Of a stretch of DNA of 64,000 bases, positions 18,401 through 26,913 are shown piece after piece (position 1 is the first letter of the stretch; each line of letters opens with the position of its first letter). The translations under genes and the position numbers were made by a program. The DNA comes from Haliscomenobacter sp965225875 (GTDB lineage: Bacteria > Bacteroidota > Bacteroidia > Chitinophagales > Saprospiraceae): positions 434,001 to 498,000 of the forward strand of contig NZ_CBDDBS010000001.1 in NCBI RefSeq assembly GCF_965225875.1. The letters are read 5' to 3'. The notes beneath the pieces are model-generated. The model saw only the letters and a program-made list of their open reading frames with translations. It did no database searches and had not been told where the DNA came from.

Positions 18401-21400
18401 ACGGTATTAACTCCATTGCACAAGTCTAATCCCAACAGCAAGGACATTGCAAGAAGTTTGAATCGAAATTATAACGATTTGGCTTTCAGTATAATGCAAG
18501 AAAATCCACAAGAAGCATTGAAGCATCTTGCAGTGGCTGAAGAATTAGGTTTTGCTTTGCAACAGAAGTATCCTAATGATCTTGATTGTATTAAAACTTA
18601 TGCAGAAACCAAGTTGGGAATAGGAATATTAAGTTATACAAGTAACTTCAAGGACATAATGAAAAAATATCTAGAGGATGCCCTTAGTTTACTTAAAGGA
18701 TATAGAGCAATAAATAAAATCGACTACGATGCTAATCGTTCGTTTTCAATGACTTGTTTTTTTCTCGGCCAATACCACTCAGATAACAATAATTTGGAAG
18801 AAGCTTTAAATTTTTATTATGAAGGACAACAAATCATTGAAGAGTCCTCAGTCAACCATTCCAATAATGTATTTTTTCAATATTATCTGATGATGATTTT
18901 TTCTGGTATAGGATGGGTTTTTATTAGGCAAAATAAATTTGAGGAAGCAATCCTCATTTTCCAAAAATCGATGGATAGCATAAGTCAATATTCGAATAAT
19001 GACGCTGAGATCGACACTTTGGCCGACCTGCACCGTTCCATAGGTATTGCCTATGAAAAACAAGGGAATTTACAAAGGGCTAACCATCATTTCAATACAA
19101 GTTTAGAGCTCTTCCAAACTGCTCAACAAAAAGGAATCTTAGGCAGCTCATTTGCAAAAAACCATCAGTGGATAGTTGACAAGTTAAAAGATTCAAGTAT
19201 TGAAGGTATTTTACAACAATTTGAAGCACTTATTCCCGATAATACGGATCAGGCCCTACTGATTGAATTGCTTAAACTCTTAAATCCACATTCCTGCGTC
19301 ATCCAAATTGTGAAAAAACAACTGGAAAACGATGTAGCCAACCATGTAAAACTGCTCCGCCAAAACTTCGTTCAACTTACACTCCACAATAAAGCCGCAG
19401 AAGACGAAATCATTGCTAATCATACTGGAGATGAACAGCAAATCTTTCTGCAAATCGCCCGATTGTTTGAACTGTGCAACTGGCAGGACGAGGAACTGTA
19501 TCTATGGAAACTATTGCTGGCCTTACCCAGGCAGGGATATACAGCTGCGACTTTAGCGGAGCTATTAAAGTTGGAAGAGCCCAGCGTGTTGGAACTTTTG
19601 GAAAGTTTTTATGAGAAGGCCTGGATTTTGCAAGAGGCCCCTGGTGAGTACCTTTTACATTTTAACATCTGGAAAGCACTCCGTTATTTGTTGAATCCGC
19701 AATATGCTGATTTAGTGGTTTTGGTCAACGCGATAGTTGAAAAAATCAACAATCGACCTGAACAAAATCCTTATACGGACAACTACCCTTGGCTTCATGT
19801 GGCATGTTCGTTGGGAGAACACCTGGAAGGCCAAGTGTCTGAGGAGATCATTGAATTGTATAGCCAGATTGGAAGGTTGTACACTTTTTTGGGCAGCAAT
19901 GTAGAAGCAAAAAAATGGTTTGAAAAAGCAGTTGATACACAGGAAAAAATGATCGGTTTAGGCATAGGGCCAGAGATCAAAATAGTACCATTAGTGGGAC
20001 TTAGTACTGTGTATCGTTCGTTTGATCAATGGGAGAAAGCACTCCAGCAAGATCGAAAAGCGCTTAAACTTTTTGAATCTGCTCCAAAAATAAGCCTTGC
20101 TGACCAAGCATTGGTTTACAACTCATTGGGTTTAACTCATCTTGGTCTTCTGCAATGGGAAGAAGCGGATCAATACCTCAACCAAGCGTTGTCGATCCGT
20201 TTGTCATCTTTTCCCGAAGGGAACAAAGACATTGCAAGCTCCTATCAAAGCCTGGCTTTTTTTTACATGCAAAAAGGGCAATATCAACAATCTTTAACTT
20301 TTGACTTCAAAGCACTTGCCATTAAGGAAACCATTTTTCACCCATTACATCCAAGCCTCGCAACAACATACAACAACCTTGGTAATGCTTATTTAATGGC
20401 CCAACAGTATGAACCAGCTCAGCAATACCTCCAGCAGTCGATTGCGATACTGGAGAAAGTACCTTGGCCCCAGCACCTTGGTTTGGCCAGGGCTTATTAC
20501 AATCTGGCGAGGACATACCAATTGACCCTCAAGTTAGATGAGGCGGAAATGTATCATTTAAAAGCCATTAGTATCAGGGAAGCAAAATTAGCCAAGAGCC
20601 ACACGGATTTGGGATACTCCTACTTTGAAATGGCTTGTGTTTATCGCGAGATGAGGAATTATGCTCTAGCTGGAGATTATTTTAAAAAATCTTTGATGAG
20701 TAGAGAATCTTCTGAACAACCAGAATGGGCAGAAGTGATTGATACCTACATGCAGCTGGGTTGGGTATATTACCTCCTCAAAAAATACCAGGGAGCAACT
20801 GATTATTTTAAGAATGCTTTATCCTTACGCAAAAAGCATTTAAGCCACTACAGCGAAGGGCTTGCTGAAAATTTATTCTATTTGGGCTTAACCCACCTTG
20901 GACTAAACCATTCTCACCAAGCCCTGGTATTTTTTATCCGCGCCGCACAAATCCAAGAGGCAGAAAAAAGCCCTCAACTTTCGCGTACCTATTACAAACT
21001 TGCCGAAACTTATGAATCTCTTTTACAATATCATCTAGCATTAATTTATTATGAAAAAATACGCGCAGAGAAAGCAAAAACATTACCACCTGCTGATCAC
21101 AGCTACGGAGAAATATACCATCGTTTGGGCTTGTGTTACAAAAAATCCGAGCAAAACGAGCAAGGACTGGCCTATTTACTCCAATCGATTGAACTCACAA
21201 AGTCAATTTTTGGGCCTGAACACCCTAAGGTTGCTCAATATTTGCACGATCTTGGTCTGGCCTGTACTACACTAAAGGATTATCCGCAAGCCATTGCCTT
21301 CTACGATCAATCCATTGCCATCAGAGAAAAAATACTTGATGCAGAACACATTGATCTTTGCCATTCTTACAACAACAAAGGCTATGTATACAGCTTAATG

Positions 21401-21586
21401 AAAGAGTATGACCCCGCTTTGTTTTTTTTGCACAAGTCTCTGGAAATTAAAGAACGGATCCTTATGGCACCTCATGCTGAACTGAACCGGACTTACCACA
21501 ACCTCGTCAATGTATATCTTGCATTGAATGATGAAAAAATGGCTGCTTACTATCGTGGGAAAGTGGGCGAGCTGAAGAAGAAATAG
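15455..21586 (+). CDS. DUF4062 - NACHT (STAND) - TPR giant protein
   Basis: 2043 residues from the ATG at 15455; the frame is open from 15389 but the homologous part begins here. Residues 7-160 are a DUF4062/TIR-like domain as in animal NPHP3, NWD1 and TEP1 proteins: PIFISSTFLDM, ERDFLRD, DLRWGI and FILVFLGNRYGSVPP. Residues about 250-560 form a NACHT-like P-loop NTPase with Walker A GEPGSGKS (282-289) and Walker B VVLLIDALNELE (about Asp374). From about 730 to the end there are two blocks of tetratricopeptide repeats separated by a helical, possibly winged-helix section near 1290-1430. STAND proteins of this build sense a phage protein with the repeats, oligomerise with ATP and switch on the N-terminal effector; the specific ligand is unknown. 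It is monocistronic. Confidence 0.85.
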   Translation: MSSTHTQPIFISSTFLDMHIERDFLRDVVFRELEEIVAQYKINLEAIDLRWGIDTSAETIQDEKELQILKVCLDEIDRCRPFILVFLGNRYGSVPPEVYLRSAATEKGVVLDNYAQSVTALEIEYGAFQVPTEELSCFFYFREIPDLAELPPEQRSRFDDRHHAEHQARFHDLEALKSRIKNRFPERCRTYTLHVNDHAAQRQDLQDLQTTILTDLSLEFAAFAKSKNLAQAVDERPESQAFEHFVQQKTRDFVERDELLDKLKNWALSDGEKDPRIIALTGEPGSGKSAVMAMLAKNLQAEDCLLLPFAAGVDASSKSLNTLIEYWIHLLRRELNIENLTLEKPEESIHEKLKVWEQLLDRAAEKQRVVLLIDALNELERLAINQQMSWLPKAWNKNVVLIASTVPGSESQAIASLAGASVLAIPPLQSKEAASILLNHCRRYHKSLSPKVSRAILEKTLPDGRPAYQNPLWLSIVIEQLILLDIDDFAEAAHLDGDGAEQLVQLMLERIQTFSPNVAELYQQVFSNADRDLKFRYGIDWVFPMLEYLALSRGGLREADLLAVLKAPDKGEFTRQFSLVRRFLRVHLRQSGVLGQWQFTHLQPVLILRSRVNKQHLYSQKHKDLSDHLNTLPLDDALQKQELLFHLTEAKQANATIELLASDQQDNVVASGVMFDFLVKNSNKKLNQELEWLFEAILSTGIRLSVDRLARLLMRIHDELFWVFMQKHVYSMALAIVERARKIFNTLPKAYLTETAIVMGQVKLARRHAKVLSYLGKEPEAIKQLKADINPIFSRFNSDNIPLVILLEAAEIMEELGGLHRSQGQLEEALEDYLIGQRILELMSSHYAANGYVKQKLALIYRRIGTLELSKGNFELGLSSIRKGLDLLDFLLSNTPNSIDYQLEKAHALKNIATAFTLLNPFSVETERAYLEAFTILETLHRRIPDYTPLIEELGNVASSMGSYYRFLERNERSIFFSSYALTVLTPLHKSNPNSKDIARSLNRNYNDLAFSIMQENPQEALKHLAVAEELGFALQQKYPNDLDCIKTYAETKLGIGILSYTSNFKDIMKKYLEDALSLLKGYRAINKIDYDANRSFSMTCFFLGQYHSDNNNLEEALNFYYEGQQIIEESSVNHSNNVFFQYYLMMIFSGIGWVFIRQNKFEEAILIFQKSMDSISQYSNNDAEIDTLADLHRSIGIAYEKQGNLQRANHHFNTSLELFQTAQQKGILGSSFAKNHQWIVDKLKDSSIEGILQQFEALIPDNTDQALLIELLKLLNPHSCVIQIVKKQLENDVANHVKLLRQNFVQLTLHNKAAEDEIIANHTGDEQQIFLQIARLFELCNWQDEELYLWKLLLALPRQGYTAATLAELLKLEEPSVLELLESFYEKAWILQEAPGEYLLHFNIWKALRYLLNPQYADLVVLVNAIVEKINNRPEQNPYTDNYPWLHVACSLGEHLEGQVSEEIIELYSQIGRLYTFLGSNVEAKKWFEKAVDTQEKMIGLGIGPEIKIVPLVGLSTVYRSFDQWEKALQQDRKALKLFESAPKISLADQALVYNSLGLTHLGLLQWEEADQYLNQALSIRLSSFPEGNKDIASSYQSLAFFYMQKGQYQQSLTFDFKALAIKETIFHPLHPSLATTYNNLGNAYLMAQQYEPAQQYLQQSIAILEKVPWPQHLGLARAYYNLARTYQLTLKLDEAEMYHLKAISIREAKLAKSHTDLGYSYFEMACVYREMRNYALAGDYFKKSLMSRESSEQPEWAEVIDTYMQLGWVYYLLKKYQGATDYFKNALSLRKKHLSHYSEGLAENLFYLGLTHLGLNHSHQALVFFIRAAQIQEAEKSPQLSRTYYKLAETYESLLQYHLALIYYEKIRAEKAKTLPPADHSYGEIYHRLGLCYKKSEQNEQGLAYLLQSIELTKSIFGPEHPKVAQYLHDLGLACTTLKDYPQAIAFYDQSIAIREKILDAEHIDLCHSYNNKGYVYSLMKEYDPALFFLHKSLEIKERILMAPHAELNRTYHNLVNVYLALNDEKMAAYYRGKVGELKKK

Positions 21587-21810
21587 GCTTAGTATTGGGG
21601 GCGTATAGACCGTCACACCAGAGGTGCTTAGATTGTTTGTATACATCTGGGCCTTTTATGATGAAATCAGAGCCTAATTGTACATCCAACTAGAGCCGCA
21701 CCCAACGATATGCTGTATGTTGCTAACTGGTGGTCAAAATTTTGAAATAAAAATAGTATACCCAACGCAAAAATCATTTTATGGTTATTGGCTTGGGCAG
21801 GCCCCCATTG

Positions 21811-22623
21811 TCATTTTGTTTCTAACGACTTTTCGGTTAAATATTTCATTAAGTGAGTCGCAGCTGTCAATGCAGGGCTTCCAAGTGGATCGTTAAATAA
21901 AACATTAATTCCCCCTTCACCGAAATAAAGTCCGTCTGAAACAAGAAATGATATTCTCACATTTCCTTTTGCTGGGGCTGGTTTTCTTGGTTTGTCCCAA
22001 GGACCAATTTTATTTACGATGTCTGCACTTTTTGAAAATAATTCCGCTGTCAGGCTGTCGGAAATTTCATCTTTGGCTTCCCAGATTATCATATGGCCAG
22101 TATAATTAATATAACGTGCTGTTCCATTATTAAATGAAGCCACTACGTCAAGTCCGTCGTCAAGTCCGACTTCTACTATAACGGCAAGTAGTTCCCTTTT
22201 TGTGGGTGTGTGCCCATCTGCTAGCTGTAGGTTGTAGGCAAGCATTTTTACTCTTGGATCAGAGGTAGGGTCATCAATGACCTTTTGTAAATCAGCCACA
22301 GTCCTTTCTTTGGAAAATAAAATATCAAAGGGATAATTAAAAGGAGGAGGAGTCTTCGGTCTATATAATTCAATGTTGTCGCAGAAAAGCAATTGGTAAA
22401 TCGAATTTGTCGCAGGGTCCTTGTAAGGGCCTGTAGGTTCTGGCGGGTTTTCAGATTTTTTGAAAAAATTAAATAGAGCCATAGTCAGTATTGTTATTGT
22501 TGTTAATGTCAGTCCAACGACTGCTATTTTTTTGCTTTTGCCATATTGTTGGATGACTGGTATAGTCTGACCGCTAACATGGAAACATGCGTCTTTTTTA
22601 CGCTTGTTGGTAAAGATAAACAA
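21811..22623 (-). CDS. Uncharacterised single-TM protein
   Basis: 270 residues. A TM helix lies at about residues 33-53 (IAVVGLTLTTITILTMALF). It is preceded by a basic cytoplasmic tail and followed by a soluble domain. That domain has an acidic proline-rich start (SENPPEPTGPYKDP) and a beta-rich C-terminus including ARYINYTGHMIIWEA and the phrase SDGLYFGEGGINVLF. I recognise no family. It converges on the giant NACHT gene after a 224-bp gap in which I see no gene, and diverges from the coiled-coil gene at 22788. Confidence 0.6.
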   Translation of the reverse strand: MFIFTNKRKKDACFHVSGQTIPVIQQYGKSKKIAVVGLTLTTITILTMALFNFFKKSENPPEPTGPYKDPATNSIYQLLFCDNIELYRPKTPPPFNYPFDILFSKERTVADLQKVIDDPTSDPRVKMLAYNLQLADGHTPTKRELLAVIVEVGLDDGLDVVASFNNGTARYINYTGHMIIWEAKDEISDSLTAELFSKSADIVNKIGPWDKPRKPAPAKGNVRISFLVSDGLYFGEGGINVLFNDPLGSPALTAATHLMKYLTEKSLETK

Positions 22624-22787
22624 GGAGCACTAAAGCTCCAAGTGTCTGGAAATTTTAATTTTATTCAACTGATAATGAATAGATTGATCACAGAAGAAGC
22701 CCAAAATCCTGTAAAATGAACGATTAAATACAAAGTTGAAAAGATTAAAAGAACTATTTTTACCTTCAAGTCATCTAAAAGTAGAAT

Positions 22788-23513
22788 ATGGAAGATGAAG
22801 CATCGCGAATAGAAGCAGAAGTACAAAAACGACTCTCCGTCGCAATTGCCCAACAACAAGCAACCTTTGCGGCAATGATGGAGCAGACCATGAAAAACGC
22901 CTTAGGGGGAATCGATCAAGGGACAGCCGCCCTCCATGAAGAGCGCAAACGGCTCGAAGTCGAATTGGATGCCGCACAGGCACTCCGAACCAAGGCTGAG
23001 CAAGAAGGTGAAAAAATGGCCGCGGAATCTTTTGAAAAGCATCGCCGGCAGTACGAGGAGGCCATTCGGACGGCCTTGCTCCGCGATCTGACCCGCCTAC
23101 ACATTGAAGGTGCTAAAACGACCCCCGATATTATGAAATGGCTCAACGTGGACCGCACATTCGTGGAACGAATCAGAGAAGTGGTGAACCGAGTGGATAA
23201 ATTCCATAGCAAAGACAGTCCTGCACCCAAACTGGAAGGCAACCCGAGGCTTCGCTTTGTGGATGAGGGCCGGAGCGGCGTCATCTATTTTGAAAGTAGC
23301 GTCGGTAGCTTCGATATGTGGTGGGAAATGGGCTATGGGGCCTTGGCCATAGTCGCGGTACCCTCATCGAACGATTGGGAACTCAAAACGAGCATGCCAC
23401 GTGAAAAACGAATGGAAGTGCTGAATTTTATCGGAGAGGAAGTCGTCCGAAGACAAACCTACAAAGGCTCATTTATTATCGGCGACGATGTTATAACCAT
23501 TTATTCCGAATAA
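22788..23513 (+). CDS. Coiled-coil protein with HTH-like middle and conserved C-terminal domain
   Basis: 241 residues, G+C higher than neighbouring accessory genes. Residues 1-105 are a charged coiled coil (EEAIRTALL, AEQEGEKMAAESF). Residues 105-140 (LHIEGAKTTPDIMKWLNVDRTF) look like a helix-turn-helix of the type that follows transposase-like or Rpn-type proteins. Residues 150-241 are a compact alpha/beta domain with SFDMWWEMGYGALAIV and GSFIIGDDVITIY at the end. The family is unknown to me. It is a single-gene unit followed at once by two hairpins, the second with a T-run. Confidence 0.6.
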   Translation: MEDEASRIEAEVQKRLSVAIAQQQATFAAMMEQTMKNALGGIDQGTAALHEERKRLEVELDAAQALRTKAEQEGEKMAAESFEKHRRQYEEAIRTALLRDLTRLHIEGAKTTPDIMKWLNVDRTFVERIREVVNRVDKFHSKDSPAPKLEGNPRLRFVDEGRSGVIYFESSVGSFDMWWEMGYGALAIVAVPSSNDWELKTSMPREKRMEVLNFIGEEVVRRQTYKGSFIIGDDVITIYSE

Positions 23514-23525
23514 GGTACCTGTTAG

Positions 23526-23581
23526 TTCTAGTCTTCCTCCATGGAGCCTCGTGCTATGAAAGTTAATGGGGAAGACTAGAA
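23526..23581. repeat. Hairpin after the coiled-coil gene
   Basis: TTCTAGTCTTCC at 23526-23537 pairs perfectly with GGAAGACTAGAA at 23570-23581 around a 32-nt loop. It starts 12 bp after the stop codon of the 22788 gene. Probably a 3' RNA stabiliser acting with the terminator next to it. Confidence 0.5.
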
Positions 23582-23586
23582 TTAGC

Positions 23587-23620
23587 GGGGTAGTACGTGC
23601 CGAGCGTACCCTCTTTTTTT
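23587..23620 (+). terminator. Rho-independent terminator candidate
   Basis: A G+C-rich imperfect stem (GGGTA-GTACG ... CGTAC-CC) is followed by CTCTTTTTTT at 23611-23620, the expected form of an intrinsic terminator for the 22788 gene. The rest of the 438-bp gap up to 23951 holds only the short frame at 23766. Confidence 0.6.
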
Positions 23621-23765
23621 GGAATTAGGATTCAGTTCAACATTCCCAGGAAATACGCTCGATATACGGAATAGTACCGAAAGTCCGATCTATGATCTTT
23701 ATATTTAGTTCAATATTTACTTGCAAAATTGGGGTTTTTATTTTTAATTTAGCGGTAAGTTTTTG

Positions 23766-23900
23766 ATGCTATATATCAATCTGAAAAATGAAGACTTATA
23801 CCATTCGGATTCAGGTTTTGTCCAATTGTATTTTGAAAGCCCTGATTTTACAGGATTTCACCGAAATGATTTCCACAATAGCTCACTCCGCGAGGTATAA
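23766..23900 (+). CDS. Short protein or gene remnant, 44 residues
   Basis: ATG-to-TAA frame of 44 codons with protein-like composition (MLYINLKNEDLYHSDS, then FVQLYFESPDF). It sits alone in the gap before the pentapeptide gene. The aromatic-rich beta pattern looks like the N-terminus of a truncated domain. It may be a degraded gene; evidence is weak because it is short. Confidence 0.25.
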   Translation: MLYINLKNEDLYHSDSGFVQLYFESPDFTGFHRNDFHNSSLREV

Positions 23901-23951
23901 GTAGACGGTGGTGTGCAGTATAACCAATATTTGTATTTATAAAAAAAACAA

Positions 23952-24932
23952 ATGGCAAATCAAAACCAAATAGAAATTCTAAAAAAAGGAGTTGATTATT
24001 GGAATAATTGGAGGAAGCATAATCCTCTGGAAAAAATCAACCTCAATGGGTTTGACTTCACGACTATTGAGAAAATTTTTTCCTATGATTCAGATGGAAA
24101 TAAATATGAATCTCAGTTTTGGCGTTTCAATTTTAAAAATGCAAATCTTTCAAATTCAATATTTTCTCATATATATTTTCTTCAAACGGAATTTTTACAT
24201 TCCAATCTTGAAGGGGTCTATTTTAATGATTGTACTTTGAAAGCATGTAATCTATCAAATTCGAATTTGCGAAATTCGAATTTAAAAGGTTGCAAGTTTG
24301 TTGGCTCTGATCTGTCCTATTCTGACTTAAGTGAATCCTATGTGTTTGGAAGTACTGTTTGGATGTCGAATCTAGAAAATGCAATTCAAAATAATCTGGT
24401 TATTACACCTCCGAATCAATCTAAAATTACCTTGGATAATATTGAAGTCGCTCAGTTTATTTATAATTTAATGGGTAACCAAAAATTAAAAGAACATATT
24501 GATACTATTAATCAAAAAGTAGTTTTAATTCTGGGAAGATTCCAGGAAGAACAAAAAATGGTTCTAGATTCAATAAGAGTTAAACTTAGAGAAAAAAACT
24601 TCATCCCTATCGTTTTTGATTTTGAGAATTCAAACAGGACCGTTGATGAAACCGTTGGACTACTTGCAAGAATGTCAAGATTTATAATTGCTGATTTAAC
24701 AAATGCAAAGAGCATTTTGCAAGAGTTAAGGGGTATTGTCCCCGAATTACCTTCTGTTCCTATTCGACCTATTATTCATCATCTTGACTTCGAGCATGGA
24801 ATGATTGATTTTTTTAAGAAATTTCCTTGGTTTTTACAAATTCAAAAATATCAATCAAAAAATCAATTAATTGAAAATATTGACGATTTAATACTTTCAC
24901 CTATTGAGAAATACTTTCAGGAAAATAAATAG
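23952..24932 (+). CDS. Pentapeptide-repeat protein with C-terminal TIR-like domain
   Basis: 326 residues. Residues 55-140 are pentapeptide repeats of the A(D/N)Lxx kind (NANLSNS, SNLRNSNLKG, SDLSYSDLSES), which build a quadrilateral beta-helix. Residues about 188-320 are an alpha/beta domain found C-terminal to such repeats in cyanobacteria: LILGRFQEEQ, FIPIVFDFE, DETVGLLARMSRFIIADLT and LQELRGIVPELPSVPIRPI. The strand ending IIADLT followed by Glu258 matches the TIR strand D/catalytic Glu arrangement, so I read it as a TIR-like effector. The repeats may serve as scaffold or target-binding surface. It is a solo gene in an A/T-rich setting. Confidence 0.7.
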   Translation: MANQNQIEILKKGVDYWNNWRKHNPLEKINLNGFDFTTIEKIFSYDSDGNKYESQFWRFNFKNANLSNSIFSHIYFLQTEFLHSNLEGVYFNDCTLKACNLSNSNLRNSNLKGCKFVGSDLSYSDLSESYVFGSTVWMSNLENAIQNNLVITPPNQSKITLDNIEVAQFIYNLMGNQKLKEHIDTINQKVVLILGRFQEEQKMVLDSIRVKLREKNFIPIVFDFENSNRTVDETVGLLARMSRFIIADLTNAKSILQELRGIVPELPSVPIRPIIHHLDFEHGMIDFFKKFPWFLQIQKYQSKNQLIENIDDLILSPIEKYFQENK

Positions 24933-25209
24933 ATGGCAATTTAGTCGCCCTAAAGAAGAATGAATACAATAAGCCGTAAAACGACGGAAATTTATTCTCG
25001 TATACCCCAAGGGCTAGAACAGAATCACCCACCCGATTGATGATCTGAAAATTTGATGTGCTTTTTTTTGCAAACTTATAGGCCATAAGGTTATCTTTGA
25101 TTTGAGCCTTTTCCGAAAGTTGGGACCAGATAAACAACATTTTGGGCGCTCAATGACCATATGTCTTATCTGTTTCGTCAATAAACTTGAAAGAATCACC
25201 GATTTTCAT
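24901..25209 (-). pseudogene. Reverse-strand frame interrupted by one TGA
   Basis: Starting at the ATG at 25209 the minus strand reads MKIGDSFKFIDETDKTYGH, then TGA (25150-25152), then continues in the same frame as APKMLFIWSQLSEKAQIKD and on to a TAG at 24901. Both halves look like one globular protein of about 100 residues, and a TGG-to-TGA change would explain the stop. The downstream part alone, from the ATG at 25140, could be a 79-residue protein. The last codons overlap the end of the 23952 gene. Family unknown; probably a small broken accessory gene. Confidence 0.35.
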
Positions 25210-25217
25210 ATGCCCGA

Positions 25218-26772
25218 ATGAATATACATCCCAACCTCTTTATCAGTTACAGAAGGTCCGATTCACCGGGAACGGCAGGTCGGCTGTACGATCACTTGAT
25301 CGTTAAATTCCAAGAGCCCCATGTGTTCAAGGATATTAACAGCATCCCACTAGGCGATAATTTTATAGATATTATTGAACGAAATATTGAAAAGTGCGAC
25401 ATTTTTATCGTCGTGATTGGAAAATCGATTTTCAGTGCATCTGACGAAAAGGGCGCAGTGAAAATATTTAAAGAGGACGATGTGGTGGCGCTGGAAATCT
25501 ATACAGCTTTCAATCTAAATAAAACGATTATTCCCGTATTGGTAGATGGTGCCGATATGCCCGCGAGGGAAGTGCTGCCAGCCAGGCTGAAATTCCTTTC
25601 TTTATTGAATGGCTTTACCCTGAGCCACGATAAATGGAAAAGCGATGTCGCCCTGTTGATCGAGCGGATCGAAAATAAGATCAGCGATCAAGAAAAAGAA
25701 CTCATCAAGAAGAATACGCCTCCTCCTCCCACACCCAAGGCCGATAAAGTAGAGCAGCCTAAAATTATTTACGAAAAAGCGGTGCCGCTGACTACCCCAT
25801 ACCGGCGATTCGATAGTGCCGCCAACAGTTTTTCATCGATCAACCTGTCCCAGAACGCCGGTTACTTGCTTATCGGGCATAAGAACGGGCAGCTCGACTT
25901 GGTCGATACGAAAGATTTCACCCTCCTGCAAAGTCTGCAAACCGACGGCGGCCAAATCAGATGCGCCGACCTTTCAAACGATGGCAAATGGGTCGCCGTT
26001 GGGAAAGATAAAACCTTCTTCGGCCCGGCCCCGGCCACCCTCTGGGATCTGGTTAAAAAGCAGAAAGTTAAGAATCTAGCCCTAAATAGGAGGACAGACA
26101 ATATAAATTTCTCGGCAGATGGAAAAATGGTTGCGGCCACCGGTTTCAGTACCTTTACTTCTGAGAAGTCGGTTTTATTTCAGGCCGATACTGGCGAAAC
26201 CCTAACGCTGGGTTACCATGACCGTGTGTTTTTTACAATGGATGGTAAAATAATTGTCGGGTTTCATACTTCATACAGGAGGGGAGGGGATTGGTGATGG
26301 TGGAGACGTCTGGAGCACCGTGGAAGTATACGACCTCCATACGCGGCGCTGGCAACCGCTCATGAAATATGCGTATAATAGTTTAGTTTCCAGCCACTTA
26401 ATAGATGTTTCAAAAAATGGCAGGTATTTCATTTATTCCAGTGACTATAATGCAATCAAGCTGGTGCGGCTATATAGCGAGGAAAACAAGATAGAAGTGG
26501 TAAATACCACCCCGACCCGCGACCCAGAGGTAAAAAAGACCAATGAAGAAATATTGAAGGCACGATTAAGGAAAATTCATTTTTCCCCGGACGATTCATT
26601 TGTAGTGGTTATAACGGGAGATAATGAAGTCTTGATCGTCGAGCCGATAAAAGGAAAAATACTGAAAAGATACTCGTTTAATCTACTCATATCGGATGCA
26701 CTACTTAGCCCCGATAATAAACGGTTGATTACGCTTTCCCCAGGTAGCGTGTGTATATGGGATGTGGGGTAG
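25218..26772 (+). pseudogene. TIR - WD40 propeller protein, frameshifted
   Basis: The first frame (25218-26297, 359 codons) has a TIR domain at residues 5-150: NLFISYRRSD, VFKDINSIPLGDNF, CDIFIVVIGKS, and VVALEIYTAF with Glu93. A proline-rich linker and propeller strands such as LWDLVKKQKVKNLAL and INFSADGKMVAATG follow. It stops at 26295-26297 just after a G-rich run (AGGAGGGGAGGGGATTGG). The next frame resumes the propeller at once (GGDVWSTVEVYDL) and runs to CIWDVG and TAG at 26770-26772. The two frames together make one protein of about 515 residues. Either a real inactivating indel, phase variation at the G run, or an assembly error; the TIR half remains intact. Confidence 0.75.
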
Positions 26773-26913
26773 ATCACGATCAGGTCTCTATGAACGGCTT
26801 CTTGATTGCGTACCGATGATTCGCAGCTTGTCATGATTCTCACTTGCCATCGACACCCCAAAAGAATGGATTGAAACCATTCAAGATGAATCATAGCTAT
26901 AAAAACAACTAAA

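Noticed and set aside
26254..26772. Separate WD40 gene of 172 residues
   Set aside because: Starts from a TTG inside the propeller of the preceding TIR gene and continues its fold directly; treated as the second half of a frameshifted gene.
26773..26913. Possible gene remnant before the 26914 gene (frame ending EWIETIQDES)
   Set aside because: The coding-like piece is under 20 codons after an in-frame stop and has no start; too short to support.
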